Source: an uncultured Dokdonia sp.
GTDB taxonomy: Bacteria > Bacteroidota > Bacteroidia > Flavobacteriales > Flavobacteriaceae
Assembly: GCF_947492815.1 (NCBI RefSeq)
Contig: NZ_CANLOB010000011.1
Location: forward strand, 62,001 to 126,000
Direction of reading: 5' to 3'
DNA: 64,000 nt
Below, one piece after another: positions 25,741 to 33,822 of the stretch. Below the pieces are notes generated by a model that saw only the letters and a list, made by a program, of their open reading frames with translations, had not been told where the DNA came from and made no database searches. Positions within the stretch are counted from its first letter, which is position 1, and each line of letters opens with the position of its first letter. A program made the translations under genes and the position numbers.

Positions 25741-25796
25741 GGCTTCATGCTCTCTTCAGTTGTAAATCTCGTAAGTTCGCTTTCGCGAAAGCGTAT
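25741..25796. repeat. Composite palindromic element, copy 2 (diverged)
   Basis: It contains CATGCTCTCTTCAGTTGTAA and a terminal GTTCGCTTTCGCGAAAGCGT. It aligns loosely with 27790-27856 and with the reverse complement of 3997-4063. The core palindrome at 25778-25793 is perfect. Confidence 0.6.
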
Positions 25797-25944
25797 AAAA
25801 CAAGATATATCATTAGATATTCTTAGTAAACTTCTTATATCTTTCTGATAATCAGGAGTAAATTTTTATAAGGATTATCTTATTGTGCGCTAGTATTTTT
25901 TATCTTTAAAGAGAATACGTATTCATTCTAAAATCCTACCAATC

Positions 25945-27624
25945 ATGAAAAAATACTACCTTTTTGTCGTAAGTATATGTATTTCTATTGCTGCAATAGC
26001 CCAAGATTCATCTGTTCCATTACGAGAAAAACATGTTGAAATTCAAGAAGATGCTTATGCACCAGTTTCCAGAGCTAGTATGCCTAAAAGCCCAGCCTAT
26101 AATGTGCAAAGTAGCAACTTTTTTACAGCTCAAGTAAACATAGATGAGAACGGAATGAATATCGTTGGTGATGCTGCCAATGAACCTTCTATTGCCGTAG
26201 ACCCTACCAATCCTGATCGTATTGTGATCGGGTGGAGGCAATTTGATACCGTAGAAAATAACTTTCGCCAGGCGGGATATGGATATTCACTAGATGGAGG
26301 AAATTCATGGACCTTTCCCGGCGTATTAGATCCAGGAGTGTTTAGATCTGACCCTGTATTGGATTTTGATGCTGAGGGAAATTTTTTCTATAATAGTCTT
26401 TTGGGTTCGCCATCTAATTTTGAATGTGATGTCTTTGCGATACGAGATGGCGGTGTAGAATGGGAAGCACCTGTCCCAGCAGGAGGAGGTGATAAACAAT
26501 GGATGCGTGTAGATCATAATGCAGGGGTAACTAATAATTATGCACATTGGAATCTATCGTTTACTTCTTGTGAAGGTTCTTTTATCAGATCAACAGATGG
26601 AAGTGAGAGTTTTGAAACCTGTATAGATGTACCACAAGATCCTTTTTGGGGAACATTAGCTGTTAACAAAGAAAGTATACTTTATTTAGCAGGAACTAAT
26701 GGAACTGATTTTGTTGTATTTCGTTCCTTAAATGCACAAGATACTGGAAGTACCATTGAATGGGAAGATGTAGCTCTGGTAGACTTAGATGGACAACTCA
26801 ATGCGGGAGTCGCTGTAAATCCTCAAGGGTTATTAGGGCAAACATGGATTGATGTCGATATCTCTAATGGTCCTGGAGAAGGGAATGTATATGTGGCTGC
26901 TTCTGTGACAAGAAATTCAAATAGTGACCCAGGAGATGTGATGTTTTCAAGAAGTATTGATGGTGGTATTACCTTTGAAGATCCTGTTCGTATTAATACA
27001 GATGATAGCACAACCAATGTACAATGGTTAGGTACGATGGCAGTAGCGCCTAATGGTCGTATTGATGTGGCTTGGTTAGATACTCGTAATGCTCCTGAAG
27101 GTACGTTATTTTCTGAACTCTATTATTCTTTTTCTGACGATCAAGGAGTAACTTGGTCTGAAAATGAAGTATTGTCAGATGCTTTTGATCCAACGATAGG
27201 ATATCCACAACAAAATAAAATGGGAGACTATTTTGATATGGTTTCAGATAATGAAGGAGTACACCTTGCATGGGCAAATACCATTAATGGAGGGCAGGAT
27301 GTGTACTATACGCGTATCACACCAGATAGTGTATTGCGTGTCGATGAAGTGACAACTGCAACAGCCATTTCTGGATTTCCAAATCCATTTACAGAAGCTA
27401 TTACCTTATCATTTAACGCTGTAAATCAAGGAAAAACGTCTGTTGTAGTCTATGATATATTGGGTAGGCAAGTAACTACACTTTTTGATCAAGAAACAAT
27501 AGAAGAACAATCAATCATATGGAATGGAACTTCTGAGCAAGATACAAAAGTAACTGACGGTATTTATTTTGTTACCATCACTACTGAAAACCAACGTGAA
27601 GTGATACGTGTGATCAAACAGTAA
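25945..27624 (+). CDS. BNR/Asp-box (sialidase-like) secreted protein with T9SS domain
   Basis: 559 aa. Signal peptide MKKYYLFVVSICISIAAIAQ. Asp-box-like motifs: YSLDGGNSWTFP, RSTDGSESFE, RSIDGGITFEDP and SDDQGVTWSEN, the repeats of six- or seven-bladed propellers seen in sialidases and other glycosidases. Active-site Arg triads were not confirmed, so sialidase activity is not claimed. The C-terminus FPNPFTEAITLSF...DGIYFVTIT...VIRVIKQ is a T9SS sorting domain of the FlgD-like subtype. Secreted or surface protein; substrate unknown. Confidence 0.78.
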   Translation: MKKYYLFVVSICISIAAIAQDSSVPLREKHVEIQEDAYAPVSRASMPKSPAYNVQSSNFFTAQVNIDENGMNIVGDAANEPSIAVDPTNPDRIVIGWRQFDTVENNFRQAGYGYSLDGGNSWTFPGVLDPGVFRSDPVLDFDAEGNFFYNSLLGSPSNFECDVFAIRDGGVEWEAPVPAGGGDKQWMRVDHNAGVTNNYAHWNLSFTSCEGSFIRSTDGSESFETCIDVPQDPFWGTLAVNKESILYLAGTNGTDFVVFRSLNAQDTGSTIEWEDVALVDLDGQLNAGVAVNPQGLLGQTWIDVDISNGPGEGNVYVAASVTRNSNSDPGDVMFSRSIDGGITFEDPVRINTDDSTTNVQWLGTMAVAPNGRIDVAWLDTRNAPEGTLFSELYYSFSDDQGVTWSENEVLSDAFDPTIGYPQQNKMGDYFDMVSDNEGVHLAWANTINGGQDVYYTRITPDSVLRVDEVTTATAISGFPNPFTEAITLSFNAVNQGKTSVVVYDILGRQVTTLFDQETIEEQSIIWNGTSEQDTKVTDGIYFVTITTENQREVIRVIKQ

Positions 27625-27734
27625 TAGTATAGGTCAACCTGAACTCGTTTCAGAGTTCTCATGTAAAGATATAATAGGATTCTGAAATACTAAAACAAGA
27701 ATAGCACTGGTAAATTCAGATTGAAGGAAATTAT

Positions 27735-27766
27735 AAAGTTCCATAGCTTATGGGTTATGGAGCTTT
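27735..27766 (+). terminator. Terminator after the BNR-repeat gene
   Basis: AAAGTTCCATA (27735-27745) pairs with TATGGAGCTTT (27756-27766), with one G-U-type mismatch and a 10-base loop, followed by T residues. Confidence 0.55.
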
Positions 27767-27789
27767 TTCTATATGAAGATTGTTACTGT

Positions 27790-27856
27790 ATATGCTTTAA
27801 CGCTTTGCTCTCCCTTCGGTCGTGAATCTCACAAGTTCGATTTCGCGAAAGCGTAT
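27790..27856. repeat. 67-bp composite palindromic element, copy 3
   Basis: It begins ATATGCTTTAACGCTTTGCTC and ends GATTTCGCGAAAGCGTAT. It is nearly the reverse complement of 3997-4063 over the full 67 bp, which marks it as a mobile or recombination-spread element rather than chance similarity. Confidence 0.75.
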
Positions 27857-27864
27857 ATAACAAG

Positions 27865-27894
27865 AAAACCGAAGTAATCAAACTCCGGTTTTCA
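27865..27894 (-). terminator. Terminator after the barrel receptor gene
   Basis: GAAAACCGAAGT pairs with ACTCCGGTTTTC with one mismatch. It lies 72 bp past the stop codon at 27967 on the minus strand. Confidence 0.5.
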
Positions 27895-27966
27895 AGTAGA
27901 TAATGCTAAGGAATCATTGGAAGTTAGGTCGTCGCATTATCTGAACTATATATGTTGAATGAAATT

Positions 27967-30513
27967 CTAGAAGATTCCTCCTCCTTCTTTCTCATCGTTA
28001 TCACGACGTTTTCTAGATTTTGCACGGTATTTATTACTTCCTAAACGAAGTGATAAAGCGGCATTAATAGTATTGCTTTCCCAGTTAAACTGTATGTTCT
28101 GATTAAAAGGACGTGTTCCTGTACCTTGAAACTTCATCGTATTGAAGATATCATTGTAGTTTAAACTAGCTGTTGCCTTTCCTTTCCAGAAGTTGTAACG
28201 TGCCCCGATATTGGTCATAAACATTGGGTCTACTTCAAACTGAATGTTTTCATTAGCACCACGGTATAAAATGAAGGCAGAGAAAGTCAGTTTTTTAGTT
28301 GCCTTAAAGTTGTTGAATACTCTAAAGTTCCATACTACATTGTCTATTTCAAAATTGTTACTTACAATATCTGTTACTGTAGGGTTTTCTATGGTAGGAT
28401 CTACTGTTTCTGCAAAGGATTGTTGTGTTTGAGAAAACACATCAAAACTCGCATTAAAACTCCACCAGCTTAAGGGCTTATAGTTTGCGGATATCTCCAA
28501 ACCATATGATGAGGTGTCATCAAAGTTATCATTAGTGAAAATCAAACTGTTTAAGTTAGGATCTGTACGATTGTATAGTAATGCTTGGTTAATTAAATCT
28601 GATACAGAACGATAAAATACGCCAGTAGTAATAGACCCTTTCTCAAGATTACGTGTGTAGTTTACTTCTAATGAATTTGTAAACTGAGGAATCAATGACG
28701 GATTTCCAAAAGCAGAAATAAGCGGTGTGCTAAACTCTCTAATTGGATTTACTTGTCCAATTCCTGGACGGTCTACACGACGGCTATAACTAAATTGATA
28801 CTGATTCTTTTCAGATGGATTATACGTAATAAATGCCGATGGGTATAACTGTGTGTAATCATTTCCGAAATTACGTAATACACTATTTCCATCACGAGAT
28901 ACATTTACAGAAGGATCTGTATCAAAATTTGATAAATCATCTGTAACAACACCTTCTTGGAACGTTTCTCTTGTATCTGCTGTTACATCTACAGACTCAA
29001 AACGAAGTCCAAATTGAGCCGACCATTTTTCCCATTTCTTATTTACCGATGCATATAAGGAGTATATATCTCTCGCATAATCAAAGTTAGTAGTAGGTGC
29101 GTTTATAAACGTATTTGGATCTGTAGATAAGTTAAATGGGTTGATTACAAATTGATCTGTAGATCGACCTATTTCAGATTCAAATAAACGAGCCTGTGCA
29201 CCAGCTTCTAATTTTAATGTTTCCGAAATAGGGTTTACATAATCTAAATTAATTGTTGTTCTATTACGCTCTGTATCTATAAAGTCTACAAAATCTTGCG
29301 CTACATTTTGACCATCAAAAAGGAAGAGTCCGTTTTCGTCTGCATCAAAAATATTATGATCTATTTCTAATTCTATAGAGCTTCCTTCTTTGGCAAGATC
29401 TAATTTGTAATCAATATTATATTGTTGTGATGTATTGTCATTACGGTTGTCAAATATTTGACTTACATCATTTGCATCTGTAGGGAAATCTACGATAGTC
29501 GTTCCGGTGACAAAACCATTAAATAAATTCTGATTGGTAAAAACCGATATCGTGTTTTTATCATTGATATAATAATCTAATCCTACTTTAAATAGATTAG
29601 AATTGCTGTCTTCAAGAAAATCAAAATCTTGAAAAATTTGTTCTTGCTCACGATCTACAAAACCAAAGTTGCCGTTTTCATTATAGTTACCTCCCCAGCT
29701 TCCAAATACATTGACTTTCCCATTTCGGTAGTTCACATCAATACCCGTATTCCATTTAGGATTATCTTGGTAGGTAAATCCTGTATTGATATTTACATTG
29801 GTTCCTAGGTTGGCATTCTTGTGAAGAATGATGTTGATGAGTCCGCTCATTCCTTCGGGATTATATTTGGCAGAAGGATTTGTAATTAATTCTATTTGTT
29901 TAATAGAGGTAGAAGGAATTTGTCGTAATAATTGTGCTACAGGAACATTTGATAGTTTTCCGTCTATCATTACCTGTACATTTTGATTTCCACGTAACGA
30001 TAAATTCCCAGATTGTTGATCTACGGTTACAGAAGGAAGATTGTTCATGATATCTCCAGCAGTAGGACCAGACGTTGTTAAATCTTTTCCTACGGTAATG
30101 ACCTTACGATCTATCTTTTGTTGAATGGTAGTACGCTCTGCAACTACCGTTACTTCGTCTAGTCCAGTAGCTTCTTCTTCAAGAGATATGGTTCCTAAAT
30201 CTATAGATCTATTTTTTCTACTTACGCTAATAGGAGCACTGTATGTTTTATATCCTATAAATTGAACAGTTACTTTGCTTTCTCCTTCTGGAATTCCTTT
30301 AATTTCAAACAGACCATTATCGTCTGTGATTCCTCCTGTTATAATTTCACCTGTTGTATTTAGTATCGATACTGTAACAAAAGGAAGTGGTTCTTGTAAT
30401 TGTTTGTCCAGTACTTTTCCTTTTACGGTTCCTATTTTGTCTACTGGATTGGTTGCATTGGCGTAGCTTATACTACCCAATAATAGCACAAGTGCTAAAA
30501 AGAGTTGTTTCAT
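27967..30513 (-). CDS. TonB-dependent-receptor-like outer membrane beta-barrel protein
   Basis: 848 aa from the ATG at 30513 (MKQLFLALVLLLGSISYANA, signal peptide). A 25-residue extension to 30588 precedes the signal and is rejected. Order of domains: a carboxypeptidase-regulatory-like beta domain (GTVKGKVLDKQLQEPLPFVTVS, about 27-115), a plug (TSGPTAGDIMNNLPSVTVDQQSGNLSLRGNQNVQVMIDGK) and an OMP_b-brl_3-type barrel ending in RLGSNKYRAKSRKRRDNDEKEGGGIF. The tail is basic/acidic rather than the usual aromatic C-terminal residue. No SusD partner is nearby. Likely an outer membrane transporter or receptor for an unknown ligand. Confidence 0.82.
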   Translation of the reverse strand: MKQLFLALVLLLGSISYANATNPVDKIGTVKGKVLDKQLQEPLPFVTVSILNTTGEIITGGITDDNGLFEIKGIPEGESKVTVQFIGYKTYSAPISVSRKNRSIDLGTISLEEEATGLDEVTVVAERTTIQQKIDRKVITVGKDLTTSGPTAGDIMNNLPSVTVDQQSGNLSLRGNQNVQVMIDGKLSNVPVAQLLRQIPSTSIKQIELITNPSAKYNPEGMSGLINIILHKNANLGTNVNINTGFTYQDNPKWNTGIDVNYRNGKVNVFGSWGGNYNENGNFGFVDREQEQIFQDFDFLEDSNSNLFKVGLDYYINDKNTISVFTNQNLFNGFVTGTTIVDFPTDANDVSQIFDNRNDNTSQQYNIDYKLDLAKEGSSIELEIDHNIFDADENGLFLFDGQNVAQDFVDFIDTERNRTTINLDYVNPISETLKLEAGAQARLFESEIGRSTDQFVINPFNLSTDPNTFINAPTTNFDYARDIYSLYASVNKKWEKWSAQFGLRFESVDVTADTRETFQEGVVTDDLSNFDTDPSVNVSRDGNSVLRNFGNDYTQLYPSAFITYNPSEKNQYQFSYSRRVDRPGIGQVNPIREFSTPLISAFGNPSLIPQFTNSLEVNYTRNLEKGSITTGVFYRSVSDLINQALLYNRTDPNLNSLIFTNDNFDDTSSYGLEISANYKPLSWWSFNASFDVFSQTQQSFAETVDPTIENPTVTDIVSNNFEIDNVVWNFRVFNNFKATKKLTFSAFILYRGANENIQFEVDPMFMTNIGARYNFWKGKATASLNYNDIFNTMKFQGTGTRPFNQNIQFNWESNTINAALSLRLGSNKYRAKSRKRRDNDEKEGGGIF

Positions 30514-31103
30514 TTTTTGATTGAGTTTTGATTGATGAATGTTATATGTTAAACATAATACTTTGTATAACATACTATAACTGCGCACAACGTCACAATT
30601 ATGATAACAAGACGCCTAGTGTATCCTAAATGTTACGAAGAATTGTGACTTTAACATTTAATTTTATTTTTTTTAAGAGTTAAGGCATTGGAGTAATTTA
30701 TAGTTGTTGTTTGTAACTATGTAATAACTATTTGTTATGTATGATTTTATAAAAATGAAAAGGCATCATTGGTTGAGTGTTTTTATTGTATGATATTACG
30801 GAAATAAAAAAGCCGAAGTACATCTACTTCGGCTTTAAGAACTATCTATGTACCATCAATCATCAATAGTTCTCTTCTAAAAAACAAATCTGCTAACTCA
30901 TCATCTCATCATTTTTTATAAATGAGGCTGTCTAAAAAGATGTAATTTTGTCAAACTGAACTTGTTTCAGTTTCTCATTAGATTGCTAACTATTTTGATG
31001 AGATTCTGAAATGAATTCAGAATGACGTATAAAGTTACTTTTCAGATAGCCTCATAATGTATACATACTTTTGTGGTGCTAAAATATGCTTGTAAACCCT
31101 AGT
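30514..31103. other. 590-bp intergenic region with terminator and dispersed repeat, no gene
   Basis: The region contains the promoter side of the barrel gene, a terminator (30809-30836) and an imperfect interspersed repeat (30953-31027: GTCAAACTGAACTTGTTTCAG ... ATTCTGAAATGAATTCAGAATGACG) that matches the 27632 segment in part. No coding sequence is supported. Confidence 0.55.
30809..30836 (-). terminator. Intrinsic terminator downstream of the SCO operon
   Basis: AAAGCCGAAGTA (30809-30820) and TACTTCGGCTTT (30825-30836) are perfect 12-bp arms with a 4-base loop. On the minus strand the hairpin is followed by TTTTTATTTC. It lies about 270 bp past the SCO gene stop. Confidence 0.75.
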
Positions 31104-31760
31104 TTATTCTAGTTTAAGTGTATGTATATCTACTATAAGTTGTTCTATGGCTTGTGTGTTTAATCCATTATAAATACCACGTATGTGTCTGTTTTTATCA
31201 ATCAAGACAAAGTTTTCTGTATGTAAAAAATCATCTTCATCTTTAGTTAATCCCACGTCTTGTTCTGCAAAATAATAGTTCCTTCCAAGGTTATAGATTT
31301 GTTTTCGATCACCTGTCACAATATGCCATTTTGAATCTATGACTCCTTTAGTTGTTGCATAGGATTTTAAAACAGAGACAGAGTCTATTTTGGGTGTTAC
31401 CGAGTGTGATAATAACATAACCTCTGTATCGGTTTTAAATGCCTCTTGAAGGACTGTCATATTTTCTGTCATCTTTGGGCAAATACCTGGGCAACTTGTA
31501 AATATAAAATCGGCTACATAGAATTTGTCTGCAAAAGTATTTTGAGTGATAGTCTCTCCATTTTGATTGACTAGATTGAAATTAGGAATCTTATGAAATT
31601 CTTGTAATTCTCGGCTATTTTTTTTGAGCCAAACTGGGGTGAAAAGCGCATCTTGGTAGTAGGGGAGTTGTGCGACTCTACTAGTATTTTCTTTGTTTTG
31701 ACATGAAGTTAAAAGTATAAGTGTTACAAACATGATGTAATTAACGCTGTACCACTTCAT
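31104..31760 (-). CDS. SCO1/SenC-family lipoprotein (copper/thiol handling)
   Basis: 218 aa from the ATG at 31760 (MKWYSVNYIMFVTLILLTSC, lipoprotein signal). Upstream in-frame ATGs reach back to 31850 but precede the signal. The thioredoxin-like fold carries the copper-binding CxxxC as TSCPGICPKM and the distal His in FLHTENFVLID. SCO proteins assist copper delivery to cytochrome c oxidase or thiol-redox control in the envelope. It overlaps the upstream MORN gene by 20 bp and closes the operon 33615-31104. Confidence 0.85.
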   Translation of the reverse strand: MKWYSVNYIMFVTLILLTSCQNKENTSRVAQLPYYQDALFTPVWLKKNSRELQEFHKIPNFNLVNQNGETITQNTFADKFYVADFIFTSCPGICPKMTENMTVLQEAFKTDTEVMLLSHSVTPKIDSVSVLKSYATTKGVIDSKWHIVTGDRKQIYNLGRNYYFAEQDVGLTKDEDDFLHTENFVLIDKNRHIRGIYNGLNTQAIEQLIVDIHTLKLE

Positions 31761-32415
31761 CTTCCAAAGCATAACATAATTTTGCTTTTCGTAATCCAAA
31801 AGAGCGTCCATTTTTAGCTTCATAATTGACATATATTTTTCCGTTTTCAAGCCAGGCTTGTTGTATTCCTTCTTCTTTTCCTAAGGTATAATGGGTCTTT
31901 CTAGAGATTTGACCATTTGCATACCACCTTTGTTGTGTGCCATTTTTATAACCGTTGCTATAGTTTAACTGTGCAGCGATGGTTCCATTAGACCACCAGA
32001 TATTTTCTTCTCCGTGTAATCTATTTGCGCTGTAGGGAGAAGTTTTTTGAAGTTGTCCATTTTCAAACCATTTTTGGGCAATACCTTCTTTCTTACCTTC
32101 AAAATATCCTATGCGTTCTGCTAGGTTTCCATTTATGTAATAGCGTACTGCATATCCATTATACGGGCTATCTTGATAATACCACATTCCTTTTTCAGGA
32201 TGGAGTGTAAGCACATCTTTAGCTATTTCTACTTCTTTGATCTCTTTATATACGATCTGTTGTTGAGAAACTGCGATAGCTTCTTCGTTTGTTTTCGCGC
32301 AAGCGTATAGCTGTAAAAGAATCAGAAAGAGTAAACCTCTTTTAATTAAAGGTGCTTGGACTTCCTTGGTAATCGCCTGCAAAGATGATATAATATTGAT
32401 TTGCATATACTTCAT
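31741..32415 (-). CDS. MORN-variant (YwqK-like) lipoprotein
   Basis: 224 aa. About five MORN-variant repeats are seen: GYAVRYYINGNLAERIGYFEGKKEG, IAQKWFENGQLQKTSPY, GEENIWWSNGTIAAQLNYSNGYKNG, TQQRWYANGQISRKTHYTLGKEEG, IQQAWLENGKIYVNYEAKNG. A lipoprotein signal LLFLILLQLYAC sits at about 27-39, preceded by an unusual 25-residue lead that overlaps the end of the YHYH gene by 74 bp; the true start is not clear. The peptide YACAKT overlaps a degenerate palindrome at 32292-32308. A periplasmic repeat protein of unknown role. Confidence 0.65.
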   Translation of the reverse strand: MKYMQINIISSLQAITKEVQAPLIKRGLLFLILLQLYACAKTNEEAIAVSQQQIVYKEIKEVEIAKDVLTLHPEKGMWYYQDSPYNGYAVRYYINGNLAERIGYFEGKKEGIAQKWFENGQLQKTSPYSANRLHGEENIWWSNGTIAAQLNYSNGYKNGTQQRWYANGQISRKTHYTLGKEEGIQQAWLENGKIYVNYEAKNGRSFGLRKAKLCYALEDEVVQR

Positions 32416-33115
32416 TGATGATATGATAATGATATTCTGCTTCGTCGGTATGTTGCGTTGTTCCTACATGCCCTCCAGAACTATCAAGGTCTGTTGGGTA
32501 AGTGCCAGTTGCGTTGCACTTTCTCCCATAAATAAAGAAACCATCTGCCATTACACCTACCAATGCGTCATCGTCATCTGAAAATGCTTTAGGTTCTATA
32601 TGGTAGTGATATACCGAGGGACCAATGTGACCACCTGTATAATCTAAACTTGCAACAGCTTGATCTAGGGGGCCATTGCCTTCTTGGTCATTATAGATAG
32701 CTGCGCCGCTCACTGCAATTCCAATAGCTCCTAACTGTGTTGAGGTAGATGAACTTGCCAAAGTTGGACTAGCCGAGACACGTAATGTTGTAGATGCGTC
32801 AAAATTTGGAATGATAGAAGGGGTTAATGCAACGTTTGTTTCTTCAATGTATAAATCATTTCCTTCTCCCCAGTATACTGTAGTATGGTTAGGAAGTCCT
32901 GTGGTTTCTATCACTACTTCAGCCCCATCTAGGTAAATGTCAGTTTCATCTGTGTCAAATTCTGCAAAGGCAGCATGAAGTTGGGCAGTAACATTGATAT
33001 CATCGTCTGTTGTAATTGTCCCTCCATCATCGTTTCCGCACGCTATAAAAGCAAAGACCAAAAGCCCTGAAAAAAGAGAAGTAAAGAAGATATTCTTGGT
33101 GATTAGTTGTTTCAT
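32342..33115 (-). CDS. YHYH-domain lipoprotein
   Basis: 257 aa. Lipoprotein signal FAFIAC. The YHYH domain is clear: GPSVYHYHIEPKAF, ADGFFIYGRKC, SSGGHVGTTQHTDEAEYHYHIINE. The two YHYH motifs with many His residues suggest metal (perhaps copper) binding. It lies between an EF-hand protein and the MORN/SCO pair, an association that I regard as a metal- or redox-linked envelope operon. Confidence 0.8.
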   Translation of the reverse strand: MKQLITKNIFFTSLFSGLLVFAFIACGNDDGGTITTDDDINVTAQLHAAFAEFDTDETDIYLDGAEVVIETTGLPNHTTVYWGEGNDLYIEETNVALTPSIIPNFDASTTLRVSASPTLASSSTSTQLGAIGIAVSGAAIYNDQEGNGPLDQAVASLDYTGGHIGPSVYHYHIEPKAFSDDDDALVGVMADGFFIYGRKCNATGTYPTDLDSSGGHVGTTQHTDEAEYHYHIINEVYANQYYIIFAGDYQGSPSTFN

Positions 33116-33126
33116 AACATTTAATT

Positions 33127-33615
33127 TTAGTTGTTACTATTGATTTTTTTTAATGCTTTACCCATTTCAATTTTTGAGATATAGCCATCATTATCAAGAT
33201 CAAATTCATCAAAATGGTTGGCAATAGCGCCTTTTGCTTCAGTTTTTGCAATCTTTTTGTCTTTATCATTATCCATATCTTTAAATACAGTTGTGAGTGT
33301 TAGCCCACCTTTATTTTTGGTTTTTCTCCTTTTTCGATCAGGTTTTCCTTTTGGAAGTTCATCTTCAGAAATAAATCCATCTTCATTCGTATCTATACGT
33401 TTAAAATCTCTAGCTAATGGACCTGCTACTTCATCTTTAGCTAATTTCCCATCGTTATTTGTATCCATTTTTTCTAGAAGTTCTTCAAAAGAAGGCGGTT
33501 CAGGTCTTTGTTCTCTTTCTTGTCTTTGACCACCTCTTTGTTGTGCGTAAGACATACTTATCATACCTATAACTACTACTATAAGGATTGTATATTTTTT
33601 GCTATTTTTTTTCAT
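33127..33615 (-). CDS. Secreted EF-hand calcium-binding protein
   Basis: 162 aa. Signal peptide MKKNSKKYTILIVVVIGMISMSYAQ, then four EF-hand loops: DTNNDGKLAKDE, DTNEDGFISEDE, DNDKDKKIAKTE and DLDNDGYISKIE. All have the expected Asp ligands at positions 1, 3 and 5 except the third, where Lys sits at position 6 in place of Gly. First gene of the operon, 11 bp upstream of the YHYH gene. It probably works as a calcium-stabilised partner or a copper-operon scaffold; the exact role is unknown. Confidence 0.85.
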   Translation of the reverse strand: MKKNSKKYTILIVVVIGMISMSYAQQRGGQRQEREQRPEPPSFEELLEKMDTNNDGKLAKDEVAGPLARDFKRIDTNEDGFISEDELPKGKPDRKRRKTKNKGGLTLTTVFKDMDNDKDKKIAKTEAKGAIANHFDEFDLDNDGYISKIEMGKALKKINSNN

Positions 33616-33768
33616 TTTGAATACTGTTTTGTTCGCTTCTTTGATTATAAAGGAAGTAAAAGGTTTGACACGATAGTTGAGTATTCAGTGAATGCTTGTC
33701 TTTTTTAAGTGAGTATGTATTATTAACGGCTAACTCATTTTTAGAAAATGAGAATAATGCATAAAAAA

Positions 33769-33786
33769 GGAGGCCGTTAGGCCTCC
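33769..33786 (-). terminator. Terminator after the six-repeat T9SS protein
   Basis: GGAGGCC (33769-33775) and GGCCTCC (33780-33786) with a 4-base loop, followed on the minus strand by CTTTTTTAT-type sequence. It ends the transcript from 37809. Confidence 0.75.
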
Positions 33787-33822
33787 CTTGATCATGATCT
33801 TCAATCTTCTCCCCCAGAAGAT

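Larger units (their letters stand above)
27625..27966. other. 342-bp intergenic region with repeats, no gene
   Basis: The region holds, in order, a GTCAACCTGAACTCGTTTCAG-like segment of a second interspersed repeat (27632-27690), a terminator hairpin for the BNR gene (27735-27766), the 67-bp composite element (27790-27856) and a terminator for the barrel gene (27865-27894). Confidence 0.6.
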
